Below, one piece after another: positions 34,730 through 43,161 of a DNA stretch of 64,000 nt. The position numbers were made by a program, and so were the translations under genes. Numbering within the stretch: position 1 is the stretch's first letter; the number at the start of each line of letters is the position of its first letter. Location: NCBI RefSeq assembly GCF_963929015.1, contig NZ_CAWVHE010000018.1:180726-244725 (forward strand). Reading direction: 5' to 3'. The notes under the pieces were generated by a model. That model saw only the letters and a program-made list of their open reading frames with translations, had not been told where the DNA came from and ran no database searches. Source of the DNA: Merdimonas sp963929015. Its GTDB lineage: Bacteria; Bacillota; Clostridia; Lachnospirales; Lachnospiraceae.

Positions 34730-35557
34730 ATGTTAGACATTATAAAAGTAATCATTCTGGGGATTGTAGAAGGTATCACTGAGTGGCTTCCGGTCAGCAG
34801 TACCGGTCACCTGATCCTGGTAGGGGATTTCCTGGCCCCCGGCATGAGCGATGCATTTATGGAAATGTTCAATGTGGTGATCCAGCTGGGCGCCATTATG
34901 GCGGTGGTGGTTCTGTACTTCCATAAGCTGAACCCATTTTCACCAAAAAAGACGCAGCGGCAGAAAATGCTGACCTGGCAGATGTGGATCAAGGTGCTGA
35001 TCGCGTCCGTCCCGGCCGGCGTAGTGGGCCTCCTCTTTGACGACGTGCTGGACCGGCTGTTTTATAAGCCCCTTCCGGTGGCAGTGATGCTGATCGTCTA
35101 TGGTATCCTGTTCATTGTTGTGGAAAATCACAATGCAGGGAAAAAGCCCGGTGTCACCAAGATCTCGGAGCTGACGGTGCGGATGCTTCTGTGGATCGGC
35201 TTTTTCCAGATGCTGGCTCTGATCCCCGGCACCTCCCGGTCCGGAGCTACCATTGTAGGAGCGCTGATCATCGGCGTGTCCAGAGAGGTGGCTGCAGAGT
35301 TTACCTTCTTTCTGGCGATCCCGGCCATGTTTGGCGCAAGCCTGTTAAAGCTGGCAAAATTCGGCTTTGCATTTACGGCGGAGGAATTCGGCCTGTTGCT
35401 TCTTGGCTGTCTGGTCTCCTTTGGATTGTCCATCGTAGCCATCAAATTCCTGATGGGCTACATCAAGAAAAACGACTTTAAGATCTTTGGCTATTACCGG
35501 ATTGTTCTGGGCGCGCTGATCCTTCTGGTGTCTCTGGTGTCGGCGATTGCGGCTTAG
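34730..35557 (+). CDS. uppP: Undecaprenyl-diphosphate phosphatase
   Basis: This 275-aa membrane enzyme recycles the cell-wall lipid carrier by removing a phosphate from undecaprenyl diphosphate. Both signature motifs are present: EGITEWLPVSSTGHL near the N-terminus and PGTSRSGATI in the middle. It has about eight membrane helices and normal length. GGAGG precedes the ATG. Bacitracin-resistance BacA is the same family. Confidence 0.95.
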   Translation: MLDIIKVIILGIVEGITEWLPVSSTGHLILVGDFLAPGMSDAFMEMFNVVIQLGAIMAVVVLYFHKLNPFSPKKTQRQKMLTWQMWIKVLIASVPAGVVGLLFDDVLDRLFYKPLPVAVMLIVYGILFIVVENHNAGKKPGVTKISELTVRMLLWIGFFQMLALIPGTSRSGATIVGALIIGVSREVAAEFTFFLAIPAMFGASLLKLAKFGFAFTAEEFGLLLLGCLVSFGLSIVAIKFLMGYIKKNDFKIFGYYRIVLGALILLVSLVSAIAA

Positions 35558-35560
35558 GTC

Positions 35561-35588
35561 TTGCTTTTTGAAAAAAACGTGTTATAAT
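35561..35588 (+). promoter_or_regulatory. Predicted promoter of the amino-acid ABC operon
   Basis: The -35 TTGCTT (35561-35566) and a consensus -10 TATAAT (35583-35588) have a 16-bp spacer. Confidence 0.6.
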
Positions 35589-35600
35589 TATGAGAACGGT

Positions 35601-35614
35601 TGCATGTTTATGCA
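35601..35614. promoter_or_regulatory. ArgR-box-like palindrome TGCAT-N4-ATGCA
   Basis: TGCATGTTTATGCA fits the general ArgR/AhrC pattern TGNATNNNNATNCA. It starts 12 bp after the -10 box, where a repressor would act. A weaker TATGCATC follows. This would suggest an arginine or related substrate for the transporter. Confidence 0.4.
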
Positions 35615-35653
35615 CCCGTATGCATCTGAAAGGAAAATGGAGGGACAGGAATT

Positions 35654-36529
35654 ATGAAGAAGAAATTAGCATTAGGCCTGGCGCTGGTTCTGGCCTGTGG
35701 GACACTTGCCGGATGCGGCGGAAGTTCAGAGGAAGGAAAGGACGGCGCAGAAAGCGGAGCAACGACAGCCAAAGTGATCGATATTGATCTGACGGATGAA
35801 GAATATGCATTCGGCGTGGACAAAGATCAGCCGGAACTTCTGGAGCAGGCGAACGCATTTATCGCAAAGGTTCTGGAGGACGGCACCTTTGATGAGATCT
35901 GCGATAAGTATTTTGGCGACGGCGAGCCGGAAGCAGTGCAGTCTGCTGAGCTGGATACTTCCAAGGATCAGCTTGTGGTAGCTACCAATGCGGCTTTTGA
36001 ACCCTTTGAATATACACAGGGCGATAATTATTACGGGATCGATATGGAACTGGCAGCCCTTTTTGCAGAAGAGCTTGGACAGGAACTGGTGATCCAGAAC
36101 ATGGATTTTGACGCGGTATGTCTGTCTGTCGGACAGCATAAATGTGATATCGCAATGGCCGGTCTTACCATCAATGAGGAAAGAGAAGAACTGGTAACCT
36201 TTACGGACTCTTATTATCAGGCATCTCAGCGTCTGATCGTGCCAAGCACAGATACTTCCTTTGATGACTGTGCAGATGCGGACGCGGTGGCAGCAAAGCT
36301 TGCAGAGCTTGACTCTTCCGATTCCGTTGGCGTACAGCAGGGAACTACCGGACAGTTCTATGTAGAAGGCGATGCAGACTGGGGCTTTGAAGGACTTCCG
36401 GCAAAATGTGTACCATATAAGAATGGTTCTCTGGCAGTGCAGGATATGCTTCAGGGCAAGATCCAGTATGTGATCATCGACGCGGCTCCGGCAGCAGCGA
36501 TCACAGAAGCTATCAACGAAGTGCAGTAA
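35654..36529 (+). CDS. Amino-acid ABC transporter binding lipoprotein, apparently circularly permuted
   Basis: This 291-aa lipoprotein has a signal peptide with lipobox LAGC (Cys21). In family-3 solute-binding proteins the mature chain begins with a LVVATNAAFEPFEY-like strand and ends with a LTDEEYAFAV...DGTYDKIYDKYFG-like segment. Here that ending segment comes first: residues 40-88 include IDLTDEEYAFGVDKDQPELL and EDGTFDEICDKYFG. The normal start (KDQLVVATNAAFEPFEY) appears at about 104-120. The protein then stops at APAAAITEAINEVQ, exactly where that segment would normally continue. The order therefore looks like a circular permutation. The frame is intact, and it precedes permease and ATPase genes. 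Confidence 0.9.
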   Translation: MKKKLALGLALVLACGTLAGCGGSSEEGKDGAESGATTAKVIDIDLTDEEYAFGVDKDQPELLEQANAFIAKVLEDGTFDEICDKYFGDGEPEAVQSAELDTSKDQLVVATNAAFEPFEYTQGDNYYGIDMELAALFAEELGQELVIQNMDFDAVCLSVGQHKCDIAMAGLTINEEREELVTFTDSYYQASQRLIVPSTDTSFDDCADADAVAAKLAELDSSDSVGVQQGTTGQFYVEGDADWGFEGLPAKCVPYKNGSLAVQDMLQGKIQYVIIDAAPAAAITEAINEVQ

Positions 36530-36556
36530 GAAGCGTTTCAGTAAGAAGAAAATGAA

Positions 36557-36596
36557 AAGGAAGGCGGCAGTTGGTCTGACAGCGCCTTCCTTCTTT
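36557..36596 (+). terminator. Intra-operon attenuating terminator
   Basis: A 10-bp stem AAGGAAGGCG/CGCCTTCCTT is followed by CTTTT between the binding-protein and permease genes. Such a site would give more binding protein than permease. Confidence 0.75.
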
Positions 36597-36611
36597 TAAG
36601 AAGGGAAAGCA

Positions 36612-37322
36612 ATGGGCAATTTTAGTCAGAAAGTAGAGAGATTTATCGAGATATTTCTGGACCAGAACGGCTATGTAAGAGTTGTGGAAGGTCTGCAGAA
36701 TACGTTGCTGATCGCGGTTACTGGCCTGCTGATCGGTATCCTGATCGGAACCTTGATCGCGACCGTGCGGGTGATCCCCAAGTATAAGCGGCTGCCCCGG
36801 ATCCTGAACGGGATCTGCAGTTTCTATGTGGCGCTGTTTCGGGGAACGCCGACAGTGGTTCAGCTGCTGGTATTTTACTATGTGCTGCTGCCGCTGATCG
36901 GCTGGCAGATCACGGGAGTCCAGGTGGCGATGCTGGTATTCGGACTGAACAGCGGAGCGTACATATCTGAGATCATGCGAAGCGGAATCCAGTCGGTGGA
37001 TCCCGGACAGATGGAGGCAGGCCGTGCGGTGGGACTCGGCTTTGGCACGACCATGAAGAAGATCGTGATCCCCCAGGCGGTGAAAAATATCCTGCCTACG
37101 CTGGGAAATGAATTTATCGCATTGATCAAAGAGACATCCGTAGTCAGCTTTGTCGGAGCGGCGGATCTGTATGTGGCGTTTAACTACATTGGAAGCAACA
37201 GCTATGAGTTCATGGTTCCGTATCTGGTAATGGCGCTGATCTACATTGCGCTGGTACTGATCATCACGCTGTTGATCAAATTATTGGAAAGGAGCCTGAA
37301 GAAGAGTGATCGAAGTAATTAA
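36612..37322 (+). CDS. Amino-acid ABC transporter permease (HisMQ family)
   Basis: This 236-aa membrane protein has about five helices. It carries the polar-amino-acid permease motif FRGTPTVVQLLVFYYVLLP and the ATPase-contact loop EAGRAVGLGFGTTMKKIVIPQA-like region around residues 135-160. A single permease gene implies a homodimer. Its end overlaps the ATPase start by 17 bp. Confidence 0.92.
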   Translation: MGNFSQKVERFIEIFLDQNGYVRVVEGLQNTLLIAVTGLLIGILIGTLIATVRVIPKYKRLPRILNGICSFYVALFRGTPTVVQLLVFYYVLLPLIGWQITGVQVAMLVFGLNSGAYISEIMRSGIQSVDPGQMEAGRAVGLGFGTTMKKIVIPQAVKNILPTLGNEFIALIKETSVVSFVGAADLYVAFNYIGSNSYEFMVPYLVMALIYIALVLIITLLIKLLERSLKKSDRSN

Positions 37323-38133
37323 CCTCAGGAAAAGCTTTGACGGCACAGATGTGCTGAAAGATATCAATATCACCATCAATAAAGGGGATATCGTGGCTGT
37401 GCTTGGACCTTCCGGCTCCGGAAAGAGTACCTTTCTCCGGTGCCTGAACTGTATGGAAGACCCGACCGGCGGAAGCATCATCTTTAATGGCGTGGACATT
37501 GCCGATATGAAGGTGGATATCAATGTGCACCGCCGCCATATGGGCATGGTATTCCAGCATTTTAATCTCTTTCAGAATAAAACGGTGCTGCAGAACATTA
37601 TGCTGGCGCCTGCATACCTGAAATGTCAGGACCTGAAGAAAGCGAAGCGGAAAAACCGGATGATCCGTCTGAAAAATACATTCCGCGGCGCAGATAAACT
37701 GGAACTTATGCCGGTTGATACGACCAAAGAAGAGATCATGAAGGAGACGAAAGAGCAGGCCATGGAGCTTTTGCGGCGGATCGGCCTGGACGATAAGGCG
37801 GATGTTTATCCGTCTACTCTGTCCGGCGGACAGAAGCAGAGGGTTGCGATTATCCGTTCCCTGGCCATGAATCCGGATGTGATCCTGTTTGACGAGCCGA
37901 CTTCCGCTCTGGACCCGGAGATGGTAGGAGAGGTGCTGGAACTGATGAAGGAGCTGGCGCGGGATGGAATGACCATGGTGGTGGTCACCCATGAGATGGG
38001 ATTTGCAAGAGAAGTGGCGTCCAGAGTCATTTTCATGGACGACGGACAGATTAAAGAAGAAGCGCCTCCGGAGGAGTTTTTCGCTCATCCGAAGGAGCCC
38101 CGGTTAAAAGAATTTTTATCCAAAATCTTATAA
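37306..38133 (+). CDS. Amino-acid ABC transporter ATP-binding protein with insert
   Basis: This 275-aa ATPase starts at GTG 37306 with AAGGAG upstream, inside the permease end. Motifs: GPSGSGKST, LSGGQKQR, VILFDEPTSALDPE, and VVTHEMGFA. It is about 30 residues longer than usual GlnQ/HisP proteins because of a charged insert around residues 105-145 (KRKNRMIRLKNTFRG to PVDTTKEEIMKE). The insert lies in the helical domain and may modify coupling. The operon ends at a strong terminator. Confidence 0.92.
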   Translation: MIEVINLRKSFDGTDVLKDINITINKGDIVAVLGPSGSGKSTFLRCLNCMEDPTGGSIIFNGVDIADMKVDINVHRRHMGMVFQHFNLFQNKTVLQNIMLAPAYLKCQDLKKAKRKNRMIRLKNTFRGADKLELMPVDTTKEEIMKETKEQAMELLRRIGLDDKADVYPSTLSGGQKQRVAIIRSLAMNPDVILFDEPTSALDPEMVGEVLELMKELARDGMTMVVVTHEMGFAREVASRVIFMDDGQIKEEAPPEEFFAHPKEPRLKEFLSKIL

Positions 38134-38197
38134 AGTGAAAGTCTGTGAGACAATCATGCGAGGCGGCCGGATGTTATACAGGAGTCTGGCCATTTCA

Positions 38198-38249
38198 CGC
38201 AAACGAAAGAGAGACAGCAGCATATGCCGCTGTCTCTCTTTCGTTTGCG
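38198..38249. terminator. Very strong hairpin terminator
   Basis: A perfect 21-bp stem (38198-38218 with 38229-38249) has a 10-base loop, after the ATPase gene and before the convergent 134-aa gene. It contains TCTCTCTTTCG rather than a pure T-run and could serve both directions. Confidence 0.8.
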
Positions 38250-38296
38250 CGTTCATTGAAAAGGGAAAATATGTCATAAAAAGGTATCAGTCCTGT

Positions 38297-38701
38297 TTAT
38301 ATCGGAAGCTCCAGATAGATGTCCTTTCCTTCTTTGATGGAAATAACGACTTTTCCATGCTGGATCTGTGCTACTGCGCCTGAGACACTGACCGCTGCCG
38401 GCTGAGAGGATTCGACAGGATCAGCTTCCGGTTCTTCTTCCGGTACGGAATCTTTGTATCCTTCAACATTGTCTGGGGTTAATGGGGATAAAGAATCGCT
38501 GGTTCTGGTCAACGTTGCGCCCAGTACCTGTCCGATCGTCAGGCAGCCGTCCAGGGTAAGGAGCCCGGAATCTACCAGTTCATCAAAGATGGCCGGATCC
38601 TCCAGATTGGCAGCTTCGATGGTGATGCCGGCTTCCGCGCGGCAGCACAATACGGCCGGATCATTTGCATGTGCTTTCGCAGTTTCTGCAGTAATAGACA
38701 T
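38297..38701 (-). CDS. Acidic hypothetical protein
   Basis: This 134-aa protein starts at 38701 (MSITAETAKAHAND), where GGAGGTAATCACC stands just before the ATG. An N-terminal part rich in Ala, Asp and Glu is followed by an acidic linker (EEEPEADPVESS) and a short C-terminal beta-like region (VVISIKEGKDIYLELPI). It has no signal peptide or membrane segment. I do not recognise the family. It stands alone and leftward between the amino-acid transporter and the corrinoid operon. Confidence 0.7.
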   Translation of the reverse strand: MSITAETAKAHANDPAVLCCRAEAGITIEAANLEDPAIFDELVDSGLLTLDGCLTIGQVLGATLTRTSDSLSPLTPDNVEGYKDSVPEEEPEADPVESSQPAAVSVSGAVAQIQHGKVVISIKEGKDIYLELPI

Positions 38702-38924
38702 GGTGATTACCTCCTTATTCATATCTGTTATTCAGTATAGTCTTTTGTCGTTTAGATGGCAAATTGCTTTTTCTAATGTACAAAGTCAGCAATAGAATAT
38801 GTCTATAACTTCAGAAGCAGGATCCCTGCCGCTGGATTAAGAAAGCGGGTTAAGGTAGCCGGAAGCTCTGCTTTGTGTTATACTTCTGCCATGGGCATAG
38901 GGAGATGAAAAAGGAGGGCTTACC

Positions 38925-39794
38925 TTGGGAGAGATCAAAGATTTTAACTGTACCTATGATAATTCAGCCGGGATAAACGCTGAGGTGACGAAAGGTCTTG
39001 GCCTTACCTTTCCGGATGCCTATCTCCATGCGGACGCCATGGCGAAACTGTCCAGGGCTCTGAAAGCGCATGACGGCGCGGCTTTCTGTGAACTGCCTTT
39101 TTGCCATACAGTAGAGGCGGAAGCCATGGGAGGCCTGGTGAATTACGGAAATGATAAGACAGGGCCCCGGGCAAAGGAGTATCTCTGCACGAAGCCGGAA
39201 GAACTGCTGGAGCTGCAGCCCATAGATTTTAGCAAAGGAAGGATCCATGAAGTCCTGCTGGCCTGCCGGATGCTCCGGGAGCAGGGCGAGCATGTGGTGC
39301 TGCAGGTATCCGGTCCATTTACCATCCTGAACGTACTGATCGACGCCCGGTATGTTTTTAAGGCCATGAGAAAGCAGCCGGAATTGATGAAAGAGGTATT
39401 CTGGAAACTGGGAAAAGAAATACTAAGATTTATGGAAGAAGCGAAAAAATATGGAGTGGATCTGATCAGTTACGCAGATTCCACCGGCGGGGTGAATATT
39501 CTGGGGCCAAAGATGGCCGGACAGGTGGTAGAGGATTTCACTTATGAATTTTTAAAGCAGGCGGAAAGGCTGGCGGATGAACATACCATGATCCTGCTCT
39601 GCCCCAAGACCACATTTGCACTACTGGGAACCGGACACGGGAAACTGAAAGAGCATCCGGTTCCGCCGGGGATCCGCTACGGCGAGGCCTGCATCCAGAT
39701 GACTGGCAAGGCAAAGTTCGCAGGCCAGATGTGCATCAAAAATGTAGGATATAAACTGGAAACCGGTGTTTTTAAAGAACTTGTATTAATCTAG
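38925..39794 (+). CDS. UroD/MtaA-family corrinoid methyltransferase-like protein
   Basis: This 289-aa protein begins at TTG 38925 with AAAGGAGGG upstream. It has the uroporphyrinogen-decarboxylase-like barrel of MtaA/MtbA methyltransferases (LPFCHTVEAEAMGG, VLQVSGPFTILN, YADSTGG.NILGPKMA). Such enzymes move methyl groups to or from a corrinoid protein using a zinc site. The usual His-x-Cys zinc pair appears as LLCPK, so the His seems to be missing; a later Cys lies in QMCIKN. It is shorter than the second UroD-family protein of the operon. It may be a partner subunit rather than a full enzyme. Confidence 0.8.
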   Translation: MGEIKDFNCTYDNSAGINAEVTKGLGLTFPDAYLHADAMAKLSRALKAHDGAAFCELPFCHTVEAEAMGGLVNYGNDKTGPRAKEYLCTKPEELLELQPIDFSKGRIHEVLLACRMLREQGEHVVLQVSGPFTILNVLIDARYVFKAMRKQPELMKEVFWKLGKEILRFMEEAKKYGVDLISYADSTGGVNILGPKMAGQVVEDFTYEFLKQAERLADEHTMILLCPKTTFALLGTGHGKLKEHPVPPGIRYGEACIQMTGKAKFAGQMCIKNVGYKLETGVFKELVLI

Positions 39795-39811
39795 GATCAG
39801 GAGGAACTGCG

Positions 39812-40462
39812 ATGAGTTCAAAAGAAGATTTGTTGAAACGGCTGTCGGACGGCGTGTTTGAGATGGAGGAAGACGACGTGGCGGAAGCGGCCCGGGAATA
39901 TCTGGATGCAGGTTATCCCGCTTTTGACGGCATCATGGACGGACTGGTAGACGGAATGAACCGGGCCAGTGAGATGTATGAGCAGGAGGAATATTTCGTA
40001 ACCGATGTGCTGCTCTGCTCTGACGCCATGTATGTGGGCCTGGATATTCTGCGGCCTTATCTGCCGGAAACGAAGGACGACCACAAAGCGAAGGCCGTCA
40101 TTGGCGTAGTGGAGGGCGATACCCACGATATCGGAAAAAATCTGGTGAAGATTATGATGGAAACCGCCGGTTTTGAGATGATTGATCTGGGAAGAGACGT
40201 AGAACTGCAGAAATTTGTGGATACAGCCAAAGAAGAGCATGCAGATATTGTATGTATGTCCACCTTGATGACTACCACCATGGGCGGTATGGAGACGGTG
40301 ATCCATCTACTGGAGGAGGCCGGGATCCGCGATCAGGTCAAGGTCATGATCGGAGGAGGACCGATTTCCCAGAAATATGCGGATAAGATCGGTGCGGACG
40401 GCTACTCGCAGAATGCGGTGGAAGCCGTAAAACTGGCGAAACGCCTGATGAAGATTGCATAG
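39812..40462 (+). CDS. Corrinoid (B12-binding) methyl-carrier protein
   Basis: This 216-aa protein has an N-terminal helical cap (about residues 1-85) and a C-terminal cobalamin-binding domain. The domain carries the lower-ligand motif GDTHDIGKN, then STLMTTTMGG and MIGGGP, as in MtaC/MtbC-type methyl carriers. It lies 17 bp after the first UroD-family gene with AGGAGG upstream. It would accept a methyl group from a methylated compound and pass it on. Confidence 0.93.
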   Translation: MSSKEDLLKRLSDGVFEMEEDDVAEAAREYLDAGYPAFDGIMDGLVDGMNRASEMYEQEEYFVTDVLLCSDAMYVGLDILRPYLPETKDDHKAKAVIGVVEGDTHDIGKNLVKIMMETAGFEMIDLGRDVELQKFVDTAKEEHADIVCMSTLMTTTMGGMETVIHLLEEAGIRDQVKVMIGGGPISQKYADKIGADGYSQNAVEAVKLAKRLMKIA

Positions 40463-40474
40463 GAGAAACGAGAA

Positions 40475-41494
40475 ATGCTGACACCAAAAGAAAGACTAAA
40501 ACTCATTTTTGAAGGCGGGCGTCCGGACCGGCCGGCATGTATCTGTCCCGGAGGCATGATGAACATGGTAACAAAGGATCTGATGGAAGAAGTACAGGTC
40601 TATCTGCCGGAGGCCCATACGGACGCAAGAAAGATGGCGGATCTTGCAAAGGCTGTCTATGAGAAGGGATGCTTTGAAAATGTCGGCGTTCCCTTCTGCA
40701 TGACGGTGGAAGCCGGGGAAATGGGCGCGAAAGTGGATATGGGCACCAACATCTATGAGCCCCATGTGGTGGAATATGTGATCGATTCTGTCAGCGAGGT
40801 GGACAGGCTGACGCCGGTAGACGTCACCAGGGGCCGTGCCAAAGTGGTGACGGACGCGATCCGCATTTTAAAGGAAGAGACAAAGGACGTTCCCATCGTG
40901 GGAAATCTGACCGGGCCGGTGAGTACGGCAAGTTCTGTGATGGAGCCGGTTAATTTCTACAAAGAGCTGCGGAAAAAGAATGAAGAGGCCCACCGGTATC
41001 TGGAATTTATCACCGATCAGCTGATTGCTTTTGGGCGGGCGCAGATCGAGGCGGGCGCAGATGTGATCGCCATCTCCGATCCCAGTGGGACGGGAGAAAT
41101 TCTGGGGCCGAAATATTTTAAGGAATTTGCGGTCACTTATATCAACCGGCTGCTTCAGGGACTTCAGAAGGAAAAGCTGGGGACCATCGTCCATATCTGC
41201 GGGCAGATGGGCCCGGTATACCAGGAGATTAACGAGGTAAAGAGCAGCGCCTTAAGTTTTGATTCCGTCGTGCCGATGAAGGAGGCAAGAAAACACCTTC
41301 CGGACCGCGTGCTGATGGGAAATGTCAGCACCTATGCTCTGGAGTTTGGCGATCCGGATCGGGTGAAGATGCTGACAAAGAGCTGTATCAAGAGCGGATC
41401 GGATATTATCGCCCCGGCCTGCGGCCTTGGGATGAAATCTCCGCTTGTAAATATTCAGGCGATCCTTGCCTGTATGCAGGAGGGCGAAAAGTAA
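40475..41494 (+). CDS. UroD/MtaA-family corrinoid methyltransferase
   Basis: This 339-aa methyltransferase of the uroporphyrinogen-decarboxylase superfamily has zinc-ligand candidates in HICGQMG and in PACGLGMKSP, matching the His-x-Cys...Cys pattern of MtaA/MtbA enzymes. It is 12 bp after the corrinoid gene and overlaps the activator gene by one base (TAATG). It could be the substrate:corrinoid methyltransferase, for example an O-demethylase component, or the outgoing methyltransferase. The substrate cannot be read from sequence. Confidence 0.9.
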   Translation: MLTPKERLKLIFEGGRPDRPACICPGGMMNMVTKDLMEEVQVYLPEAHTDARKMADLAKAVYEKGCFENVGVPFCMTVEAGEMGAKVDMGTNIYEPHVVEYVIDSVSEVDRLTPVDVTRGRAKVVTDAIRILKEETKDVPIVGNLTGPVSTASSVMEPVNFYKELRKKNEEAHRYLEFITDQLIAFGRAQIEAGADVIAISDPSGTGEILGPKYFKEFAVTYINRLLQGLQKEKLGTIVHICGQMGPVYQEINEVKSSALSFDSVVPMKEARKHLPDRVLMGNVSTYALEFGDPDRVKMLTKSCIKSGSDIIAPACGLGMKSPLVNIQAILACMQEGEK

Positions 41495-43107
41495 TGGCCA
41501 GGATTTGGATCAGACAGACAGAAAAAAGCATTTCCTGCCAAGAGGGCGCCAATCTCCTGGACGTTCTGCTGGAGGGCGGTGCATTTGTGGATAATCCCTG
41601 CAGCGGCAAGGGAATCTGCGGCAAATGTAAAGTGCGGATCTGCCAGGGGGAACTGCCTGCCATGTCTGAGACGGAGCGGGCGCTTCTGAAACCGGAAGAG
41701 ATAGAAGCCGGGATCCGCCTGTCCTGCATGATCGATGTGAACGGGACCATGGAAGTGGAGCTTCTGAAAAAAGAACGGAAGCACGAAGTACTGACAAAGG
41801 GATATCTCCCGGCATTTGAAAAAGACCATTTTGACGAAGGATACGGCATCGTGATCGACATTGGCACAACAACGGTGGTGACGGCGCTGGTGGAGCTTTC
41901 CACCGGACAGGAGCTGGCAGGCGCATCCATGATTAATGCCCAGAAGCATTACGGGCTGGATGTGCTGACCCGGATCACCTATGAATATGAGCACCCGGAG
42001 ACCGGAGTGAAAGATCTTCAGGAAGCAATCGTACAGTCCGTGAACGGCATGATCGGGGAGGTCTGCGAAGAGGCGGGCGTTTCCAGAGAAGAGATCCGGG
42101 AAATCGCAGTGGCGGCTAACTGTACCATGACACATATGCTGCTGGGAGTAGACGCAAGAGGCATCGGCAGGTCCCCGTACCGGCCAAAGTTTACGAAGGC
42201 GCAGGAGCTTCCTGCATCCCAGATCGGCATCGAAGCCGGAAAAGATACGGTTCTCTATTGTCTTCCCCAGGTGTCGGCTTACATCGGGGCAGATATTGTG
42301 GCGGGAACCTATGTGTGTGAACTGCAAAAGGAAAAGGGGCATGTGTTGTTTATTGATATCGGCACCAACGGAGAGATCGTTCTGGCCAGCAACGGGCGGC
42401 TCCTGTGCTGTTCCTGCGCGGCAGGACCGGCCCTGGAGGGCATGAACATCAGCGCCGGCATGCGGGCGGCGCAGGGCGCCATTGAGGATGTGAAGATCAC
42501 AGAAGAAGGTGTGAAGATCCGGGTGATCGGCGACCGGGAGGACGACAGACAGGAGCCGGCAGGCATCTGCGGAAGCGGGATCCTGGCAGTGGTGAAAGAA
42601 CTGTTGCGTACCGGACTGGTGAAAAAGACGGGAGCCTTTATCAAGAAGGACAAGCTCTCCCCGGAGGATTACCGGTTTCCGCTGCTTCAGCTGAACGGGA
42701 CCAAACGGGAATTCATCCTTCATGAGAAGCCGCAGATTCTGGTGACCCAGGGAGACGTGCGACAGGTGCAGCTGGCGAAAGGCGCGATCCTGTCCGGGTT
42801 CACAGCTCTTCTTAGGGAAGCGCAGATCGGCATGGAGGATCTTGATAAGGTGATGATCGCCGGCCAGTTCGGCGCCCATCTTCCGGAGGATTCTCTGATT
42901 GGGACAGGAATCCTTCCGGATGCGGTAAAGGATAAGCTGGTGTATGTGGGCAACTCTTCCAAGACAGGAGCCTACATGGCGCTGATGTCCAAAAAGGCGA
43001 AGCAGGAGATGGAGAAGCTGGCAGAAGAAATGGAATATATGGAGCTTGCAGAAACGGAAAATTACGAGAGGATCTTTACAGACAGCATGATATTTCCGAC
43101 GTTTTAA
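41494..43107 (+). CDS. RACo-type reductive activator of corrinoid proteins
   Basis: This 537-aa protein has an N-terminal plant-type [2Fe-2S] domain (CSGKGICGKCKVRIC plus a later Cys in RLSCMID) and a large DUF4445/ASKHA ATPase-like domain (VIDIGTTTVVTALV and FIDIGTNGEIVLAS). Such proteins use ATP to return accidentally oxidised Co(II) corrinoid to active Co(I). It is the last gene of the corrinoid operon and its presence shows that the operon is a working methyl-transfer system. Confidence 0.93.
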   Translation: MARIWIRQTEKSISCQEGANLLDVLLEGGAFVDNPCSGKGICGKCKVRICQGELPAMSETERALLKPEEIEAGIRLSCMIDVNGTMEVELLKKERKHEVLTKGYLPAFEKDHFDEGYGIVIDIGTTTVVTALVELSTGQELAGASMINAQKHYGLDVLTRITYEYEHPETGVKDLQEAIVQSVNGMIGEVCEEAGVSREEIREIAVAANCTMTHMLLGVDARGIGRSPYRPKFTKAQELPASQIGIEAGKDTVLYCLPQVSAYIGADIVAGTYVCELQKEKGHVLFIDIGTNGEIVLASNGRLLCCSCAAGPALEGMNISAGMRAAQGAIEDVKITEEGVKIRVIGDREDDRQEPAGICGSGILAVVKELLRTGLVKKTGAFIKKDKLSPEDYRFPLLQLNGTKREFILHEKPQILVTQGDVRQVQLAKGAILSGFTALLREAQIGMEDLDKVMIAGQFGAHLPEDSLIGTGILPDAVKDKLVYVGNSSKTGAYMALMSKKAKQEMEKLAEEMEYMELAETENYERIFTDSMIFPTF

Positions 43108-43161
43108 CGAGAATACGCAGGGAAAACGAGGATTGCTATCATAGAAAGGAAGAAGAAAGGG

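Noticed and set aside
38135..38383. 82-codon open frame after the amino-acid ABC operon
   Set aside because: It runs through the 21-bp terminator stem and overlaps the minus-strand gene; it has no ribosome binding site.
38702..38924. Possible cobalamin riboswitch before the corrinoid operon
   Set aside because: I could not find the conserved B12-box or a suitable long structured leader in this 220-bp gap.
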